Below, piece by piece: positions 8,821 to 19,260 of a DNA stretch of 64,000 bases. Source of the DNA: Gammaproteobacteria bacterium (GTDB taxonomy: Bacteria > Pseudomonadota > Gammaproteobacteria > GRL18); assembly GCA_027071355.1 (NCBI GenBank), contig JALSUJ010000461.1:50345-114344 (forward strand), written 5' to 3'. A program made the translations under genes and the position numbers. Below the pieces are notes generated by a model. That model ran no database searches. It had not been told where the DNA came from and worked only from the letters and a program-made list of their open reading frames with translations. Position 1 is the first letter of the stretch; the number at the start of each line of letters is the position of its first letter.

Positions 8821-10228
8821 AGTAATCATTTTACTAGCAGGTTTATTGATAATGTTTATTGGGCTAATGGTGTTCAACAGTGGTGATGATAAACCTGTCA
8901 ACCAGACGAAAGCGCAACAAAAGCCTGCAACAAATGCCGCTGCGGTGACAGAAGCCGAACGGGATGATTATGTTAATACAATAAAAACAATTAATGCCCG
9001 TGCCATCGCACTTGAAAAACAAATAAAAGATATGCAGGAAAAAATTGATGAACAGAAGAAAAAATCTTTGACTCGCCAGGATGTTGAATCCATTGCTGAA
9101 CGCAGCAGTGAGCAACGTACTAGGGACTTTAAAAGCATTATGGACGATAAATTCAACGAATTTACCTCTGTATTGGATGAAGTTAAAAAGAAGAAAGGAA
9201 CTTCCGTTCAATTAATGCCGCAAGGTCTTGGTCTGGATCAGATTGTTAGCCAGATGAATGGTAAAAAAAATACTCAAGGCAATGTTAATTCTATGGGATC
9301 TCTTGGATTTCCAGGACAGGGCAACCGATACGCAACCATTACACCGCTTGTGACAGTAAGCACAATACAAAGTCAAAATGGAATGCCTGATATCAAGATG
9401 ACACCGGACGGTCGGCCCTTAACGGAAAAAAATGGGGATAGTGGTAAGCAATCATCCATTAAAAAGAAACGCAAACTGCCTGTTCCAATGTATACCATTC
9501 CTCAAAATGCCACATTATTTGAAAATGCCAGTATGACCGCATTGCTTGGCATAGTACCCATAAATGGCCAGATAATAGATCCGGTGCGTTTTAAGGTAAT
9601 TACAGGCCCAGAAAATATCGCTACAAATGGATTATATCTACCACCAGGAATAAAAAATATTGTATGGAGCGGTGTTGCCCTTGGAAACCGAGAAATGTCC
9701 TGTACCTATGGTCAGCTTAACTCCGTTACGTTTACCTTTGAGGATGGCCGTGTCACCACTATCAATTCACAAACCGATGCCGGTCAAGATCGTATGGGCG
9801 GAAAAATGCTGGGGTATATTGCAACTAAATCCGGTAATCCCTGCATACGCGGAAAGCTAATATCCAATGCTACGCAGTATCTTGAAGATCGTATGTGGGC
9901 ATCAGGATTTGCATCGGCTGGACAAGCCTTTAGTGATACGCAAAAAAGAATTGATACCACGGCTGCTGGAATCAAGGAAACATTTAATGGCGATGCAGCA
10001 GATTATATTCTTGGCAATACTTTCTCCGGTTCCTTGCGAGAGCTGGTGCAATATCTGCGTGATCGCCAGTCCCAGGCAATTGATATTGTCTATGTGCCAA
10101 ATGGCCAGGACTTTGTTGTACATGTTGAGAAAGAAATCAAAATCGATTATGACCCGAATGGACGGATGATAGATCATGCAAATCAAATACCTAGTACCCT
10201 GGTTAGCGCCACTGGCGCTCTCGATTAA
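8813..10228 (+). CDS. VirB10/TraB-like pore protein, TIGR03752 (PFL_4705) family
   Basis: ATG 8813 (MNKVIIL) overlaps the stop of the preceding gene and is preferred to TTG 8804. It has one N-terminal membrane helix, a coiled coil at about residues 50-120 with many Lys/Glu/Gln, and a variable linker. A beta-barrel-like domain with FENASMTALLGIVPING and GQFDVHVEKEI-type strands follows. This is the VirB10/TraB architecture: an energy-sensing protein that spans from the inner membrane to the outer ring. It overlaps the lipoprotein gene by 53 bp. Confidence 0.88.
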   Translation: MNKVIILLAGLLIMFIGLMVFNSGDDKPVNQTKAQQKPATNAAAVTEAERDDYVNTIKTINARAIALEKQIKDMQEKIDEQKKKSLTRQDVESIAERSSEQRTRDFKSIMDDKFNEFTSVLDEVKKKKGTSVQLMPQGLGLDQIVSQMNGKKNTQGNVNSMGSLGFPGQGNRYATITPLVTVSTIQSQNGMPDIKMTPDGRPLTEKNGDSGKQSSIKKKRKLPVPMYTIPQNATLFENASMTALLGIVPINGQIIDPVRFKVITGPENIATNGLYLPPGIKNIVWSGVALGNREMSCTYGQLNSVTFTFEDGRVTTINSQTDAGQDRMGGKMLGYIATKSGNPCIRGKLISNATQYLEDRMWASGFASAGQAFSDTQKRIDTTAAGIKETFNGDAADYILGNTFSGSLRELVQYLRDRQSQAIDIVYVPNGQDFVVHVEKEIKIDYDPNGRMIDHANQIPSTLVSATGALD

Positions 10229-10559
10229 TTTATTGGGATTAGTCGGATGTTCTGAACCGATGGTCATACCGGAGTCCGGTATGAGTACATTGGACATTTA
10301 TAAGCAACATGTCGGCTCATCTAACAGTGTAATTAAGATGTTTCGAGATGTTAGAAATGATCGGCGCGATTTATATGGTTACACACGTAATGCCAGCAAT
10401 GAAATCGAAGGATTGTTTCCTAAGCTACCTAATCCTGAGCTGGTGATGTATGTATATCCACACCTGACAGCAAAAAAGCGCCCAGTACCAGGTTATGCGA
10501 CTCAGTTTTCCATGTATGAAAAAGATGAATACGCGCTGCCAGGGGAAATAGCGCCATGA
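10176..10559 (+). CDS. Conjugative transfer region lipoprotein, TIGR03751 family (VirB7/TraV role)
   Basis: The signal peptide ends in the lipobox LLGLVGC. The short mature protein contains SGMSTLDIYKQHVG, then RRDLYGYTRNASNEI and LPNPELVMYVYPHL, which are TIGR03751 signatures. It should stabilise the outer-membrane core complex. The gene begins inside the preceding one and ends in a TGATG overlap with the VirB4-like gene. Confidence 0.87.
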   Translation: MQIKYLVPWLAPLALSINLLGLVGCSEPMVIPESGMSTLDIYKQHVGSSNSVIKMFRDVRNDRRDLYGYTRNASNEIEGLFPKLPNPELVMYVYPHLTAKKRPVPGYATQFSMYEKDEYALPGEIAP

Positions 10560-13378
10560 TGCACTTTCTTGACGATGAAAAAATGGATCATGCTAAACGC
10601 TATAGTAGTGTTGCCTTGGACTGGTTCATGCGTCTATCGGGCATCACACCCATGGATGGATCAAAGCCACTAACTCAAAAGCAGCTAAAGAAAACATATA
10701 GTGATGAACCTTCTTTTGTTGAGTTTTTACCTTTCCGTGACTATTCAGACGAGGATAAGGTTTTCCATTTTTATGATGGCGTGTCTGTGGGTGTTGTTCT
10801 GGATATTAAACCCATTGATATTGAAGGGCGGCCTCAACATATCCTGAAAAAAGTAGAAAAAGCGATTGAGAAATCCATTAAGAGTATCCCACCGCATCAT
10901 GAATCGCCATGGATTGTACAGACGTTTTTACAGGATGAACCGATTCTGGGACTGGTGGATTCGATGCGAGAGTATTCAGCCCCAGAGGCCAGGAAGTATC
11001 CACATCATGAAATGTGGATGAAAGAAATGGAAGAGCATCTGGAACATATGTCGCGTGATGGAGGACTTTTTCATGACTCAATATCCAATATCAACTGGCG
11101 TGGTCTGAGTCGGAAGGTCAGGATTGTTATCTATCGTCGCTCCAAAAAAGAAGAATGGGTAACCAAAACAGGCAAACCGATACCGGGTAAGGGGAGACCA
11201 GCAAAAGAGTTACGTGCGATTGTTCAAGGTTTCACCGGACAGCTTAAAAATATCGGTTGTCAGATTAAAGAGTACAACGATGAGGATCTTTTCAAATGGC
11301 TCGCACCCTGGTTTATGCCACAGCCCCTGGGATTCAAGAGTGTCGGAGAGTATTTAAAGGCACGTAAATTTCCAAAAGATCGTGATTGCTTTGAAGCAGG
11401 CGCTGATCTTGCAGAAATGTTGCTGACCGCTTCACCTAAGTCACGCAAGGATGGAGCCTGGCTTTTTCAGGATCGACCTTCACGTCTGATTGCTATGCAA
11501 GCCATTGATACACCCCCATGCACGGGTGTATTAACTGCCGAACAGGAGACCCCATCTGGCAAGGAAGCCTCTTTATGGGATAAGTTACCCGAGGGTAGTA
11601 TCTGGGTCACGACGATGGTGGTTCTGCCCAAGAGCGCTGTTATGCGCCACCTTGATGACATCATCAAAGCAGGCGGACAAGGATCATCGGAAGCACGTGC
11701 CTCATCGGCACAGGCCAAACAAGCCAAAGATAATATTGCGGCCGGCCGATGGCTATATCCAGTATTCAATGGTGTTTATATTCGCGGTAAAGATGATGAT
11801 GAGTTGGCTACCAATGTTAACAATGCATTCAACGCATTGGTTGCAGCTAATTTCAATCCGATTAATCCACGTTATGACGTGACTGCCCTAGATAACTATT
11901 TACGGTTTCTGCCTTTGGCTTATCAGTATGATCTGGACAAAGAAGGTGCCAATATGGTCAGGATGACCTACAGCGATCATATCGCACGTATTATGCCACT
12001 GTATGGTCGAGGTACCGGAACGGGTAAGCCAGGCAAGGTCTTTTTTAACCGCATCGGTGAACCCATTCTTTTTGATCCGGTCCGCGACCGTGCGCGTGTC
12101 GCACACAGCCTTATATTCGGCCCAACGGGTGCCGGCAAATCAGCCACCATTAATTACATGGTCCTTAATGATATGGCGATCTATGCGCCTCGGACTTTTA
12201 TTATCGAGAAAGGAGACAGCTTCGGGCTGCTTGGCGATTGCTTAAAAGCACGGGGCTTCTCAGTTAATAAAGTAAAGTTTTCACCTGGAACTGATATTTC
12301 TCTGCCTCCATATGCCAAGGCTTTTGAAGCATTAGAACAGGCAGAAGCGACAGAAGAGGCAATGGAACGTGCGCTCTACATGTCGGCAGATGACACCATT
12401 GATGAAGATGTGTCTGATCAGGATGATGAGATGCGTGATTACCTGGGGGAAATGGAATTGATTACCCGCATGATGATCACCGGGGCTGATATGGAAAAGG
12501 AAAAGCAGATCGAGCAGGCTGACAAAATGATTATTCGTAAGTCTATTTTGGATGCCACTCGTAAACAGCGGAAAGCAGGAAAAGATTATGTGCTACCCAG
12601 CCATGTTGTCGCGCAGCTTAACGAAGTGGCCGATAACATGAATGATGACAAAAACCGCGCAAAACGCGAACGCATTTATAACATGGCGGATTCATTAGCG
12701 TATTGGTGTGAAGGCATACATGGCAAGTTCTTTAATCGTCCAGGTAAGGCCTGGCCAGAAGTAGATGTCACCATTCTCGATATGGGTATGTTAACGGCAG
12801 ATAACTACAAGGATATGTTGGCTGTGGCAGTCGTCAGCTTGATCAATACAATCACAGGCATTGGTGAAAAATACCAATATTCGGGTAGGCAAACACAGGT
12901 CTACACTGACGAAGGTCACGCAATCACAACAAATCCTACATTGGTTAAACCTTTTGTATTTGGTGCCAAGACCTGGCGGAAACTCAATATCTGGCTTAAC
13001 CAGGGAACACAACAATTCACTGATTATCCTGATGAAGCAGAAAAAATGATCTCACTCGCGGAATGGTGGTATTGCCTCAACATGGGTGATGATGATTTAA
13101 AACAGCTATTACGCTTTAAACGCCTGAACGATGAACAAAAAGCGTTAGTGACTTCGGCTAAAAAGGAGAAGGGGAAATACACCGAAGGTGTTGTGATTTC
13201 CGATAATGTGACTTCGTTATTTCGTGTAGTTGTACCTGCTTTACCTCTTGTCCTTGCGGGTACCGATGACGACGAAAAGCGAGCCAGGCGTGAAATTATG
13301 GAGGAGCATAACTGTACGGAAATCGAAGCCGTATACAAAATTGCTGACAGCATAAAAGAGAAGAGGATTGCTCGATGA
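10556..13378 (+). CDS. Conjugative transfer ATPase, TIGR03744 (PFL_4706), VirB4/TraC-like
   Basis: The 940-residue inner-membrane-associated motor of the pore. The N-terminal half is the variable VirB4 domain. Walker A is FGPTGAGKS near residue 521, and the Walker B-like QVYTDEGHA is near 782. FIEKGDSFGLLGDCL lies between, and LNIWLNQGTQQF with WWYCLNMG follows. Length and motifs fit the family. It overlaps its neighbours on both sides. Confidence 0.93.
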   Translation: MMHFLDDEKMDHAKRYSSVALDWFMRLSGITPMDGSKPLTQKQLKKTYSDEPSFVEFLPFRDYSDEDKVFHFYDGVSVGVVLDIKPIDIEGRPQHILKKVEKAIEKSIKSIPPHHESPWIVQTFLQDEPILGLVDSMREYSAPEARKYPHHEMWMKEMEEHLEHMSRDGGLFHDSISNINWRGLSRKVRIVIYRRSKKEEWVTKTGKPIPGKGRPAKELRAIVQGFTGQLKNIGCQIKEYNDEDLFKWLAPWFMPQPLGFKSVGEYLKARKFPKDRDCFEAGADLAEMLLTASPKSRKDGAWLFQDRPSRLIAMQAIDTPPCTGVLTAEQETPSGKEASLWDKLPEGSIWVTTMVVLPKSAVMRHLDDIIKAGGQGSSEARASSAQAKQAKDNIAAGRWLYPVFNGVYIRGKDDDELATNVNNAFNALVAANFNPINPRYDVTALDNYLRFLPLAYQYDLDKEGANMVRMTYSDHIARIMPLYGRGTGTGKPGKVFFNRIGEPILFDPVRDRARVAHSLIFGPTGAGKSATINYMVLNDMAIYAPRTFIIEKGDSFGLLGDCLKARGFSVNKVKFSPGTDISLPPYAKAFEALEQAEATEEAMERALYMSADDTIDEDVSDQDDEMRDYLGEMELITRMMITGADMEKEKQIEQADKMIIRKSILDATRKQRKAGKDYVLPSHVVAQLNEVADNMNDDKNRAKRERIYNMADSLAYWCEGIHGKFFNRPGKAWPEVDVTILDMGMLTADNYKDMLAVAVVSLINTITGIGEKYQYSGRQTQVYTDEGHAITTNPTLVKPFVFGAKTWRKLNIWLNQGTQQFTDYPDEAEKMISLAEWWYCLNMGDDDLKQLLRFKRLNDEQKALVTSAKKEKGKYTEGVVISDNVTSLFRVVVPALPLVLAGTDDDEKRARREIMEEHNCTEIEAVYKIADSIKEKRIAR

Positions 13379-13821
13379 GACTTATTATTTTTATTTTATT
13401 GGTATTGATAAATACCGTAACGATGGCGGGGTCTTCAATGCCAGTCGTATATTTCCTGGGAACCAATCAATCTACACTGACAAATGCTGAATATGCCAAA
13501 ACACAAGGTTTTGAGATTAAGCAATACAATATGGATGGACATCTCAATTTGGAGAAAGAATTGTCTCGGGGGTTGCCACAGGACTTCAATGAAGCAGAAA
13601 GAGTCGCTAATGAGCGTTTAGAACAAATGGATTTGTCGAAAATAAAGGCAGCATTTCAAGGTCTGGCAGTGGCATCAGCCTGGAATATTAAGAAGTTTCC
13701 TGCCTTTGTGTTTTCTGAGGGGAAGTTTGCTATTTATGGAGTGACAGATGTTAGGGAGGCAATTAACCGATGGAATAACTATCGAGGTCGTGATCATTAC
13801 CGGGCGGTTCCATATCGGTAA
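13375..13821 (+). CDS. TrbC/thioredoxin-like ICE protein, TIGR03757 (PFL_4709) family
   Basis: A signal peptide (ends near TVTMA) is followed by a thioredoxin-like fold without a CxxC: VYFLGTNQS, then AWNIKKFPAFVFSEGKFAIYG and a terminal RWNNYRG. This is the usual PFL_4709 make-up, probably equivalent to TrbC of F-type systems. It opens the TraU/TraH/TraG-like block and its start overlaps the ATPase stop. Confidence 0.83.
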   Translation: MRLIIFILLVLINTVTMAGSSMPVVYFLGTNQSTLTNAEYAKTQGFEIKQYNMDGHLNLEKELSRGLPQDFNEAERVANERLEQMDLSKIKAAFQGLAVASAWNIKKFPAFVFSEGKFAIYGVTDVREAINRWNNYRGRDHYRAVPYR

Positions 13822-13841
13822 ATACAATGGACTAACAAAAA

Positions 13842-15278
13842 ATGATAACAGATAGATTCAAACGAAATGTTTCCAGCTTTTTATTGCCTTTCATGATAAT
13901 AACATCAATAGCGCAAGCCGCTCCTGGTGATGAGGGCGGGCTACCTTCTGGGCGTAATAATATGCCGGATTTCAATGTCGGTGATTTAATTAAAACCAGC
14001 GTTAAGGGTGCATTTGATAAAACCTGTGGTGGATATTGTGTTGTCGGTGCCTGCTTACATTTGCGTGCAAGACTTTCATGGAGAGGGGTTAAGCTTTACA
14101 CCATTATCTCACCCAAAATCCGCCACAGTAATGCTGATTTTTTGGCCATGTCTTATAACCATATAGGACAAGAACCATGGTCTGAATGGAGGCAGAGTTT
14201 TGGATTGGCCATGCGCACGGCAAATGAGGGATTGATAGGTTCAACAATTATTCCACCTTTCGGTCTTCAAGGCGGTAGAGCAGATCCTATCAACCAGGAC
14301 GCTCATCAAAGTGAGAGTTATAAGGAAGCGGATATTATTGGTCATCCTGCTGCGCTTTTGCCTCAGATACTGGATATTAACGGAAAAATAAACCCTAAAA
14401 CTTTCAAGTATAAGGTGCCCACGATTGGTAAATTGCCGGATTCAAATGATGTGAAAAAGGCCGATGATCCTAATGATGATTGGGATTTACAGGCAATGTT
14501 TGATGCAGGGATTGCCAAAATTTACGACACAATCAAGGCTCAGATAAAAGCAGCTTTAATGGCGATTGAGATTGTTAATGTCATTGCAACAATAGCGGAC
14601 ATGACAGATACATTTAAGCAACTGATAGATTTTTACAATACTGCAATGACAGCTCTCGAGGCTTTTGTTAGGGGGTCAGTCTGGGGGAACGCGATTAACC
14701 CACGCTTCAGGGCAAACCGCTTATTTTGCCCGGCAAGCGTTGTTCCATTGCAGCCTTATTATTTGTCGTTTGCGGATAGTCTTTTCTGGCGTTCCGGATT
14801 TCCAATTACAGACGGACCTATAAGTGGCTCTAACCACACGTCAGAGGTCTTAAACCCATTGAATAACCCTGCACTTGGATCAGGACTGGAAACATGGGGT
14901 TATCTATACCCAAGAGAAGGTACGGTTGACCAAAGTCATGATGCTAAAACGGCATCATTATTAGCATGGCGAGCTTTCGATGTCTTGAAGAATGATGTAA
15001 GCCATAAAGATGGACCTAAACGAGTTGGTGTACCTATGCCAAAAGGATATAAAAAACGGCATTATTTATGGCAGATGATTTTCCCAGAGGTCAAAAGCTG
15101 TAAATCCACCCCTTATTATCCAACCAGTGATTTTACACAAGACTTTATGCAGCCAGCAGAATTCGGTGGTTATGCCTGGAATATTTATACCCAATATGAA
15201 TGCTGTATGAACACGAAAGGAAAATTGATAAAAGAAATCAATTTGCCAACACCAATTTGTCTGTCGCTGTCACTTTAA
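13842..15278 (+). CDS. TraU-like ICE protein, TIGR03756 (PFL_4710) family
   Basis: An exported protein of 478 residues with a signal peptide ending at IAQAAPG. It carries paired cysteines (CGGYCVVGAC near residue 60) and a Cys-containing C-terminus (YECCMNTKG), as in TraU-like mating-pair proteins that need disulphides. The long middle has FWRSGFPITDGP and GTWGYLYPREG-like blocks typical of PFL_4710. It is probably periplasmic and needed for pair formation. Confidence 0.85.
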   Translation: MITDRFKRNVSSFLLPFMIITSIAQAAPGDEGGLPSGRNNMPDFNVGDLIKTSVKGAFDKTCGGYCVVGACLHLRARLSWRGVKLYTIISPKIRHSNADFLAMSYNHIGQEPWSEWRQSFGLAMRTANEGLIGSTIIPPFGLQGGRADPINQDAHQSESYKEADIIGHPAALLPQILDINGKINPKTFKYKVPTIGKLPDSNDVKKADDPNDDWDLQAMFDAGIAKIYDTIKAQIKAALMAIEIVNVIATIADMTDTFKQLIDFYNTAMTALEAFVRGSVWGNAINPRFRANRLFCPASVVPLQPYYLSFADSLFWRSGFPITDGPISGSNHTSEVLNPLNNPALGSGLETWGYLYPREGTVDQSHDAKTASLLAWRAFDVLKNDVSHKDGPKRVGVPMPKGYKKRHYLWQMIFPEVKSCKSTPYYPTSDFTQDFMQPAEFGGYAWNIYTQYECCMNTKGKLIKEINLPTPICLSLSL

Positions 15279-15292
15279 TTTAAGGGTGTCTA

Positions 15293-16606
15293 ATGAATAA
15301 AAAAATATTGACTTTGATAATCGGTATAACGCTCCTGACATCAAATATTCAGATGGTTGATGCATCTGAACAGACAGCGTCACCAGTTTCTGTTGGTGTC
15401 GGTGGAGAGTATTACACGCTTGGAGGGGGAGCGGTTTTACCCCCCCCCGGATCAGGTAGAGTCACATTTAATATAAATGCGAGATTACAGGTGGGATTTG
15501 GATATTCTTGTGGGAAGTTTAATTTTTCAAACAATATTACTCAAATGATCAACCAGTTACGAGACAGGGTTCGACAGCTACCAGGACAGTTTCAAGATGC
15601 CTTTGGCGCGGCTTTGGCAGGTCTACCTGGTTACCTGGCTCAGAAATATAATCCAACCCTTTACAATATCGTCACAAAAACACTAGACGAGTCAGTAAAT
15701 CTATTTAATTTATCATATAAAACCTGCGAACAGATGGAATCTGAGATGGCCCGTAATCCTAATGCCAACCCATATGATGGGTTTCTGAGGGCTTCTATAG
15801 CTGAGAAATGGCGTTCTGGTGGTACTAATACTGCGATAGCATCCGACGTTTATGATGACATTAAGCAGAACCCTGCTGAACCAATACAATGGTTGGGCGG
15901 GAAGCTGTATGGAACGCAGTTTAACCCTGTGCAAATTAATCATGATCTGGTTGTTGCAGGCTATAACATTATGCTCGGTCGAACCAATGACGTTTCTATA
16001 ACAACAGCACCAACGGGTAATTTGGTAAATGAACCAATTGTTAGAATCTGGGAGACCCCTGAAGAAGCAGGCCGGTGGGTGCAAACGGTTACCGGAGATT
16101 TACGAGTTGTTTTAACGGGCAGTAATCAGAACCGGTCTACTATTCCCGGTAAAGGTTTGCGTCCCAAGGTTGTTGAGCTGAGGGCCGATATCGAGCAGGC
16201 TTTCAACCTTGCATATAACCAGAATGACTACAGCCAGATTAAAACCTTTGGATCGTTAAATGTTACACCAGCCTTAATAGAATCTTTAAGATCGATGAAT
16301 GCTGGTGAAAGAGCCGTGCTCAGAGGCCGTCTTATCGAGGAGATGGCGGTTAAAGAGACGGTTGAAAGAGCCTTCCTTATTTTACAAATGCTCAATACCG
16401 GAATTCAGGCACCCGATGTGACCTCATCAGTGGGCGGGGCTGCTGCAGATGAATATCTGCGTCAAAACACATTGCCTGCTTTTGAATCACAGATCGATTC
16501 CATTATTAAAGATTTGGAGTTGAGAGATAAAACACTGTCACGTACCAGTCGTGACATTATTTATCGAAGCAAACAATCTGTTACATCATCAATAGGCAAA
16601 CAATAA
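15293..16606 (+). CDS. TraH-like ICE protein, TIGR03755 (PFL_4711) family
   Basis: A signal peptide (1-25) precedes a helical protein of 437 residues in total. The segment FNINARLQVGFGYSCGKFNFS near the N-terminus and the long coiled helices after residue 280 are characteristic. Two cysteines (YSCGKF and KTCEQM) could pair. It overlaps the next start by one base. Placed between the TraU-like and TraG-like genes, it is the TraH counterpart. Confidence 0.83.
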   Translation: MNKKILTLIIGITLLTSNIQMVDASEQTASPVSVGVGGEYYTLGGGAVLPPPGSGRVTFNINARLQVGFGYSCGKFNFSNNITQMINQLRDRVRQLPGQFQDAFGAALAGLPGYLAQKYNPTLYNIVTKTLDESVNLFNLSYKTCEQMESEMARNPNANPYDGFLRASIAEKWRSGGTNTAIASDVYDDIKQNPAEPIQWLGGKLYGTQFNPVQINHDLVVAGYNIMLGRTNDVSITTAPTGNLVNEPIVRIWETPEEAGRWVQTVTGDLRVVLTGSNQNRSTIPGKGLRPKVVELRADIEQAFNLAYNQNDYSQIKTFGSLNVTPALIESLRSMNAGERAVLRGRLIEEMAVKETVERAFLILQMLNTGIQAPDVTSSVGGAAADEYLRQNTLPAFESQIDSIIKDLELRDKTLSRTSRDIIYRSKQSVTSSIGKQ

Positions 16607-17040
16607 TGTCGGACGAACAAAATAGAATCGAGGATGAAGTTTACGAAGCGGAGGATATTGGATCAAAAATAGATCAAGATCATTCATCCGTTTTGCGAAA
16701 GGCTGCAAAAGGATTGATTAAAATTGTTATTGGGTTGTTTCTTCTATTCATCATGTTAGTGATTGGATCGATGACGATGAAGTCGCTCTCAATAGACCGA
16801 CTTCAATCGGTTAGTCAGTCACTCGATACTGCTAACAAATGGTTACAGTTTATTCGTTGGGCATTTATTGCAGGGTTAATTTACTGGTGGGTGCCATTTA
16901 ACACATGGATTTCAAAGCGTAATAAATGGAATATCAACCAACTTGAACTGGTTCTGAACATGCGATGGCTTGTATTAGGCATGTTGATATTTATTGAGTT
17001 GATATTCATTCAACATATACATGAATGGTTTAAGGGTTAG
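16606..17040 (+). CDS. Conserved ICE membrane protein between TraH-like and TraG-like genes
   Basis: 144 residues with an acidic N-terminal tail and three predicted membrane helices (about 38-60, 80-100, 120-138). The second and third are joined by NTWISKRNKWNINQLE. I recognise it by position (a PFL_4712-type small membrane protein) more than by motif. It is translationally coupled to the preceding gene. Confidence 0.65.
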   Translation: MSDEQNRIEDEVYEAEDIGSKIDQDHSSVLRKAAKGLIKIVIGLFLLFIMLVIGSMTMKSLSIDRLQSVSQSLDTANKWLQFIRWAFIAGLIYWWVPFNTWISKRNKWNINQLELVLNMRWLVLGMLIFIELIFIQHIHEWFKG

Positions 17041-17051
17041 GGTGATAGGTC

Positions 17052-18794
17052 ATGTTTGAAATACATGTCGGGTCTTATTTAGAAATGTATACAACCATGT
17101 ACGGCTGGACATTGTATTCGATGTTTTTCCAGCTACTTTCAGTAACGGGAATTATTTATTATCCGTTTCTGAAGGCTTTGTATAACGTATGGAAAAATGT
17201 TAAAGACAGCCGTGACTCTGCAGATGCGGCTGTAGTTGCTCAGAAGCAGATTACCTACACGGTTATTGCTATGTTGGCTGTATTCTCGATTTGCGTATTA
17301 CCCGTTGTGCAGCTTCAGGCCACCGATATTTCATATAACAAGACGTGTGTAAGTGGTGGAGCAGTACAAACTATTGAGGATACCGATGCTTCTCAGCCAA
17401 CTCAATATGGTACCGCCTTACAACCCACACAGGGGCAGCCAGGTATTCCCATATTTTGGTGGTTTTTGATGGCCTTTTCCAGCGGGATCAACCAGGCGGC
17501 TTCGGCATCATTACCTTGTCTGGGTGATATACGTGGTTTGGATAATGTTTTGAGAGGGCTGACTATTCATGACCCTGAATTACGCGGAGAATACAATCGT
17601 TTTGCAAATGAATGTTTTTTGCCTGCCAAAAGTCGTTTCTTTTCTGCCTTAAAGGGTGATCTAGGTCCAGCTTTCCAGCAACATACTAAAAATAGTTTTG
17701 ATGCTTATCTTGCAGCCGGTGGTGATGAACATGATCCGCTTTATATTGGTTCAGAGTTTTATCTTATTACACCAGGTTATTATGATTGGGGAAGCAATAC
17801 CTCAGCGACCAGCATGACACCAGCAAACTGCACTGGTCAGATACCAAGCGGTTATTGCAGTTTTAGAGCAAAAACAGATGTGCCTGGATGGCCTTATGTT
17901 GAAGCACGAGATAATTACAATCAGGCTGATATAAATGCGGGAACACCCGGTCGCCCTTACTGTGACGAATGGTGGTCTGAATATTCTAATCAAAATCTAA
18001 CGCTTAAGAATAAACTACTAACTAGTGTAGAAGCTTCTGATATAAGTGTATTTCAATGGAATGACGCGATATCTACTCGTGAAAATATTGATAATATCAT
18101 TGGTAATATAGCTGCTGTAACTTACAGTGATGATGAGATTGATGAATTAATAATAAAAAGATATGTGAGAGATAATTGGCCTGACATGGATGAATCAGGA
18201 ACAGATACAATTTCTACAGGGCTGAATAATGTTGCAGGAGCCGCGGGCGTGACGGTTGCAGCAGGCGCTTTTCCTGCCGTTGCGCTTGCTGTTGGCGTTA
18301 CTGCTAAAGAGTTTGCATCGTCACTGGCCAATATCTATATCTCCTTGTGGACACTAAAACAGGCTGCGCCCAAGGCACTTGCTATCATATTAATGATGGT
18401 CTATGCCTTGATGATATTTTATTTGGTTATGTCTGAGTTTGAAGTCGACTCTGTTATTACCATGATGTTTATCATTCTTGCATTACGGTTTTTTACACCG
18501 CTCTGGGTAATAGCTGATTACTTAGATGAGTCGTTGTTTACTAGTATGTATTTCCACCAAAGTGATGGTGCCTGGAATGCACAACGCTTTCTTGATGAGA
18601 TCGCATCAGCCGCAACAATGGGACCGGATCGTCTAATTTTGGATATTGTTTTAATGGCATTTTATATATTAGTACCTGGCTTGCTATTAACTATAATGGG
18701 AGTTGCAGGTGTAAGAACGGGAAATTTAGTAGCGTCAATGGATGGTATGGGGCGGCATTCAAATAAATTTGGTGGAATGGGCAAGATGAGATAA
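17052..18794 (+). CDS. TraG N-terminal-domain protein (mating pair stabilisation)
   Basis: 580 residues. The start FEIHVGSYLEMYTTMYGW and the early membrane helices are typical of the TraG N-terminal domain. A large periplasmic section with several cysteines (about residues 95-320) follows. The C-terminal third has helices at about 395-425, 440-475 and 530-560. It lacks the long soluble C-terminal entry-exclusion domain of F TraG, which is normal for this class. It is the last gene of the transfer operon; the next gene is on the other strand. Confidence 0.85.
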   Translation: MFEIHVGSYLEMYTTMYGWTLYSMFFQLLSVTGIIYYPFLKALYNVWKNVKDSRDSADAAVVAQKQITYTVIAMLAVFSICVLPVVQLQATDISYNKTCVSGGAVQTIEDTDASQPTQYGTALQPTQGQPGIPIFWWFLMAFSSGINQAASASLPCLGDIRGLDNVLRGLTIHDPELRGEYNRFANECFLPAKSRFFSALKGDLGPAFQQHTKNSFDAYLAAGGDEHDPLYIGSEFYLITPGYYDWGSNTSATSMTPANCTGQIPSGYCSFRAKTDVPGWPYVEARDNYNQADINAGTPGRPYCDEWWSEYSNQNLTLKNKLLTSVEASDISVFQWNDAISTRENIDNIIGNIAAVTYSDDEIDELIIKRYVRDNWPDMDESGTDTISTGLNNVAGAAGVTVAAGAFPAVALAVGVTAKEFASSLANIYISLWTLKQAAPKALAIILMMVYALMIFYLVMSEFEVDSVITMMFIILALRFFTPLWVIADYLDESLFTSMYFHQSDGAWNAQRFLDEIASAATMGPDRLILDIVLMAFYILVPGLLLTIMGVAGVRTGNLVASMDGMGRHSNKFGGMGKMR

Positions 18795-18857
18795 CAGGCG
18801 AGCAATCTAGTCTGAACTGCTACAGATAAAATAAAATATAAGATTACTCGTCTGTTA

Positions 18858-19244
18858 TTACCACCAGTTACGGAAAGTCCACAAAAAAAGCAATGGGCCG
18901 GGGGCTTTTAACCTTAGATGTCCGTAATTTACACTATCTTGTTTATATTTCTCATGCTTATAAGTGCTCTTATAAGTAAACAAGGTGTAGATGGCCACAC
19001 CTGCAAAACTTGCTATTCCAGTCAGAAGCATGAAAGACAAAGGTAGAATTAACCACTTAACATTCGCATCAGTGAATCCTAAAGCCATGAATAAACACCA
19101 GGCACCAATGGGTACGCCAATCAATACGGTCATGGCTTTTAACCAGATGCGGATCCAGGGTTTATTGTGTTTTCTGCTGTGCGCTATCCAGGTACCACTG
19201 GCGATAGCCACCGCAATGGGTATTATGGTCATCAAAGTATCCAT
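18858..19244 (-). CDS. Hypothetical membrane protein
   Basis: 128 residues with an N-terminal helix (MTIIPIAVAIASGTWIA), then IRIWLKAMTVLIGVPIGAW and two further hydrophobic helices, ending in a Trp-rich tail (FLWTFRNWW). No family recognised. It converges with the transfer operon and lies 16 bp downstream of another unknown gene. Similar small unknown genes often sit behind traG in GI-type elements. Confidence 0.6.
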   Translation of the reverse strand: MDTLMTIIPIAVAIASGTWIAHSRKHNKPWIRIWLKAMTVLIGVPIGAWCLFMALGFTDANVKWLILPLSFMLLTGIASFAGVAIYTLFTYKSTYKHEKYKQDSVNYGHLRLKAPGPLLFLWTFRNWW

Positions 19245-19260
19245 GCTGCTTTCTCCTGTG

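Noticed and set aside
18122..18331. Antisense frame inside the TraG-like gene
   Set aside because: Ala/Thr-rich shadow of the coding strand without its own signals.
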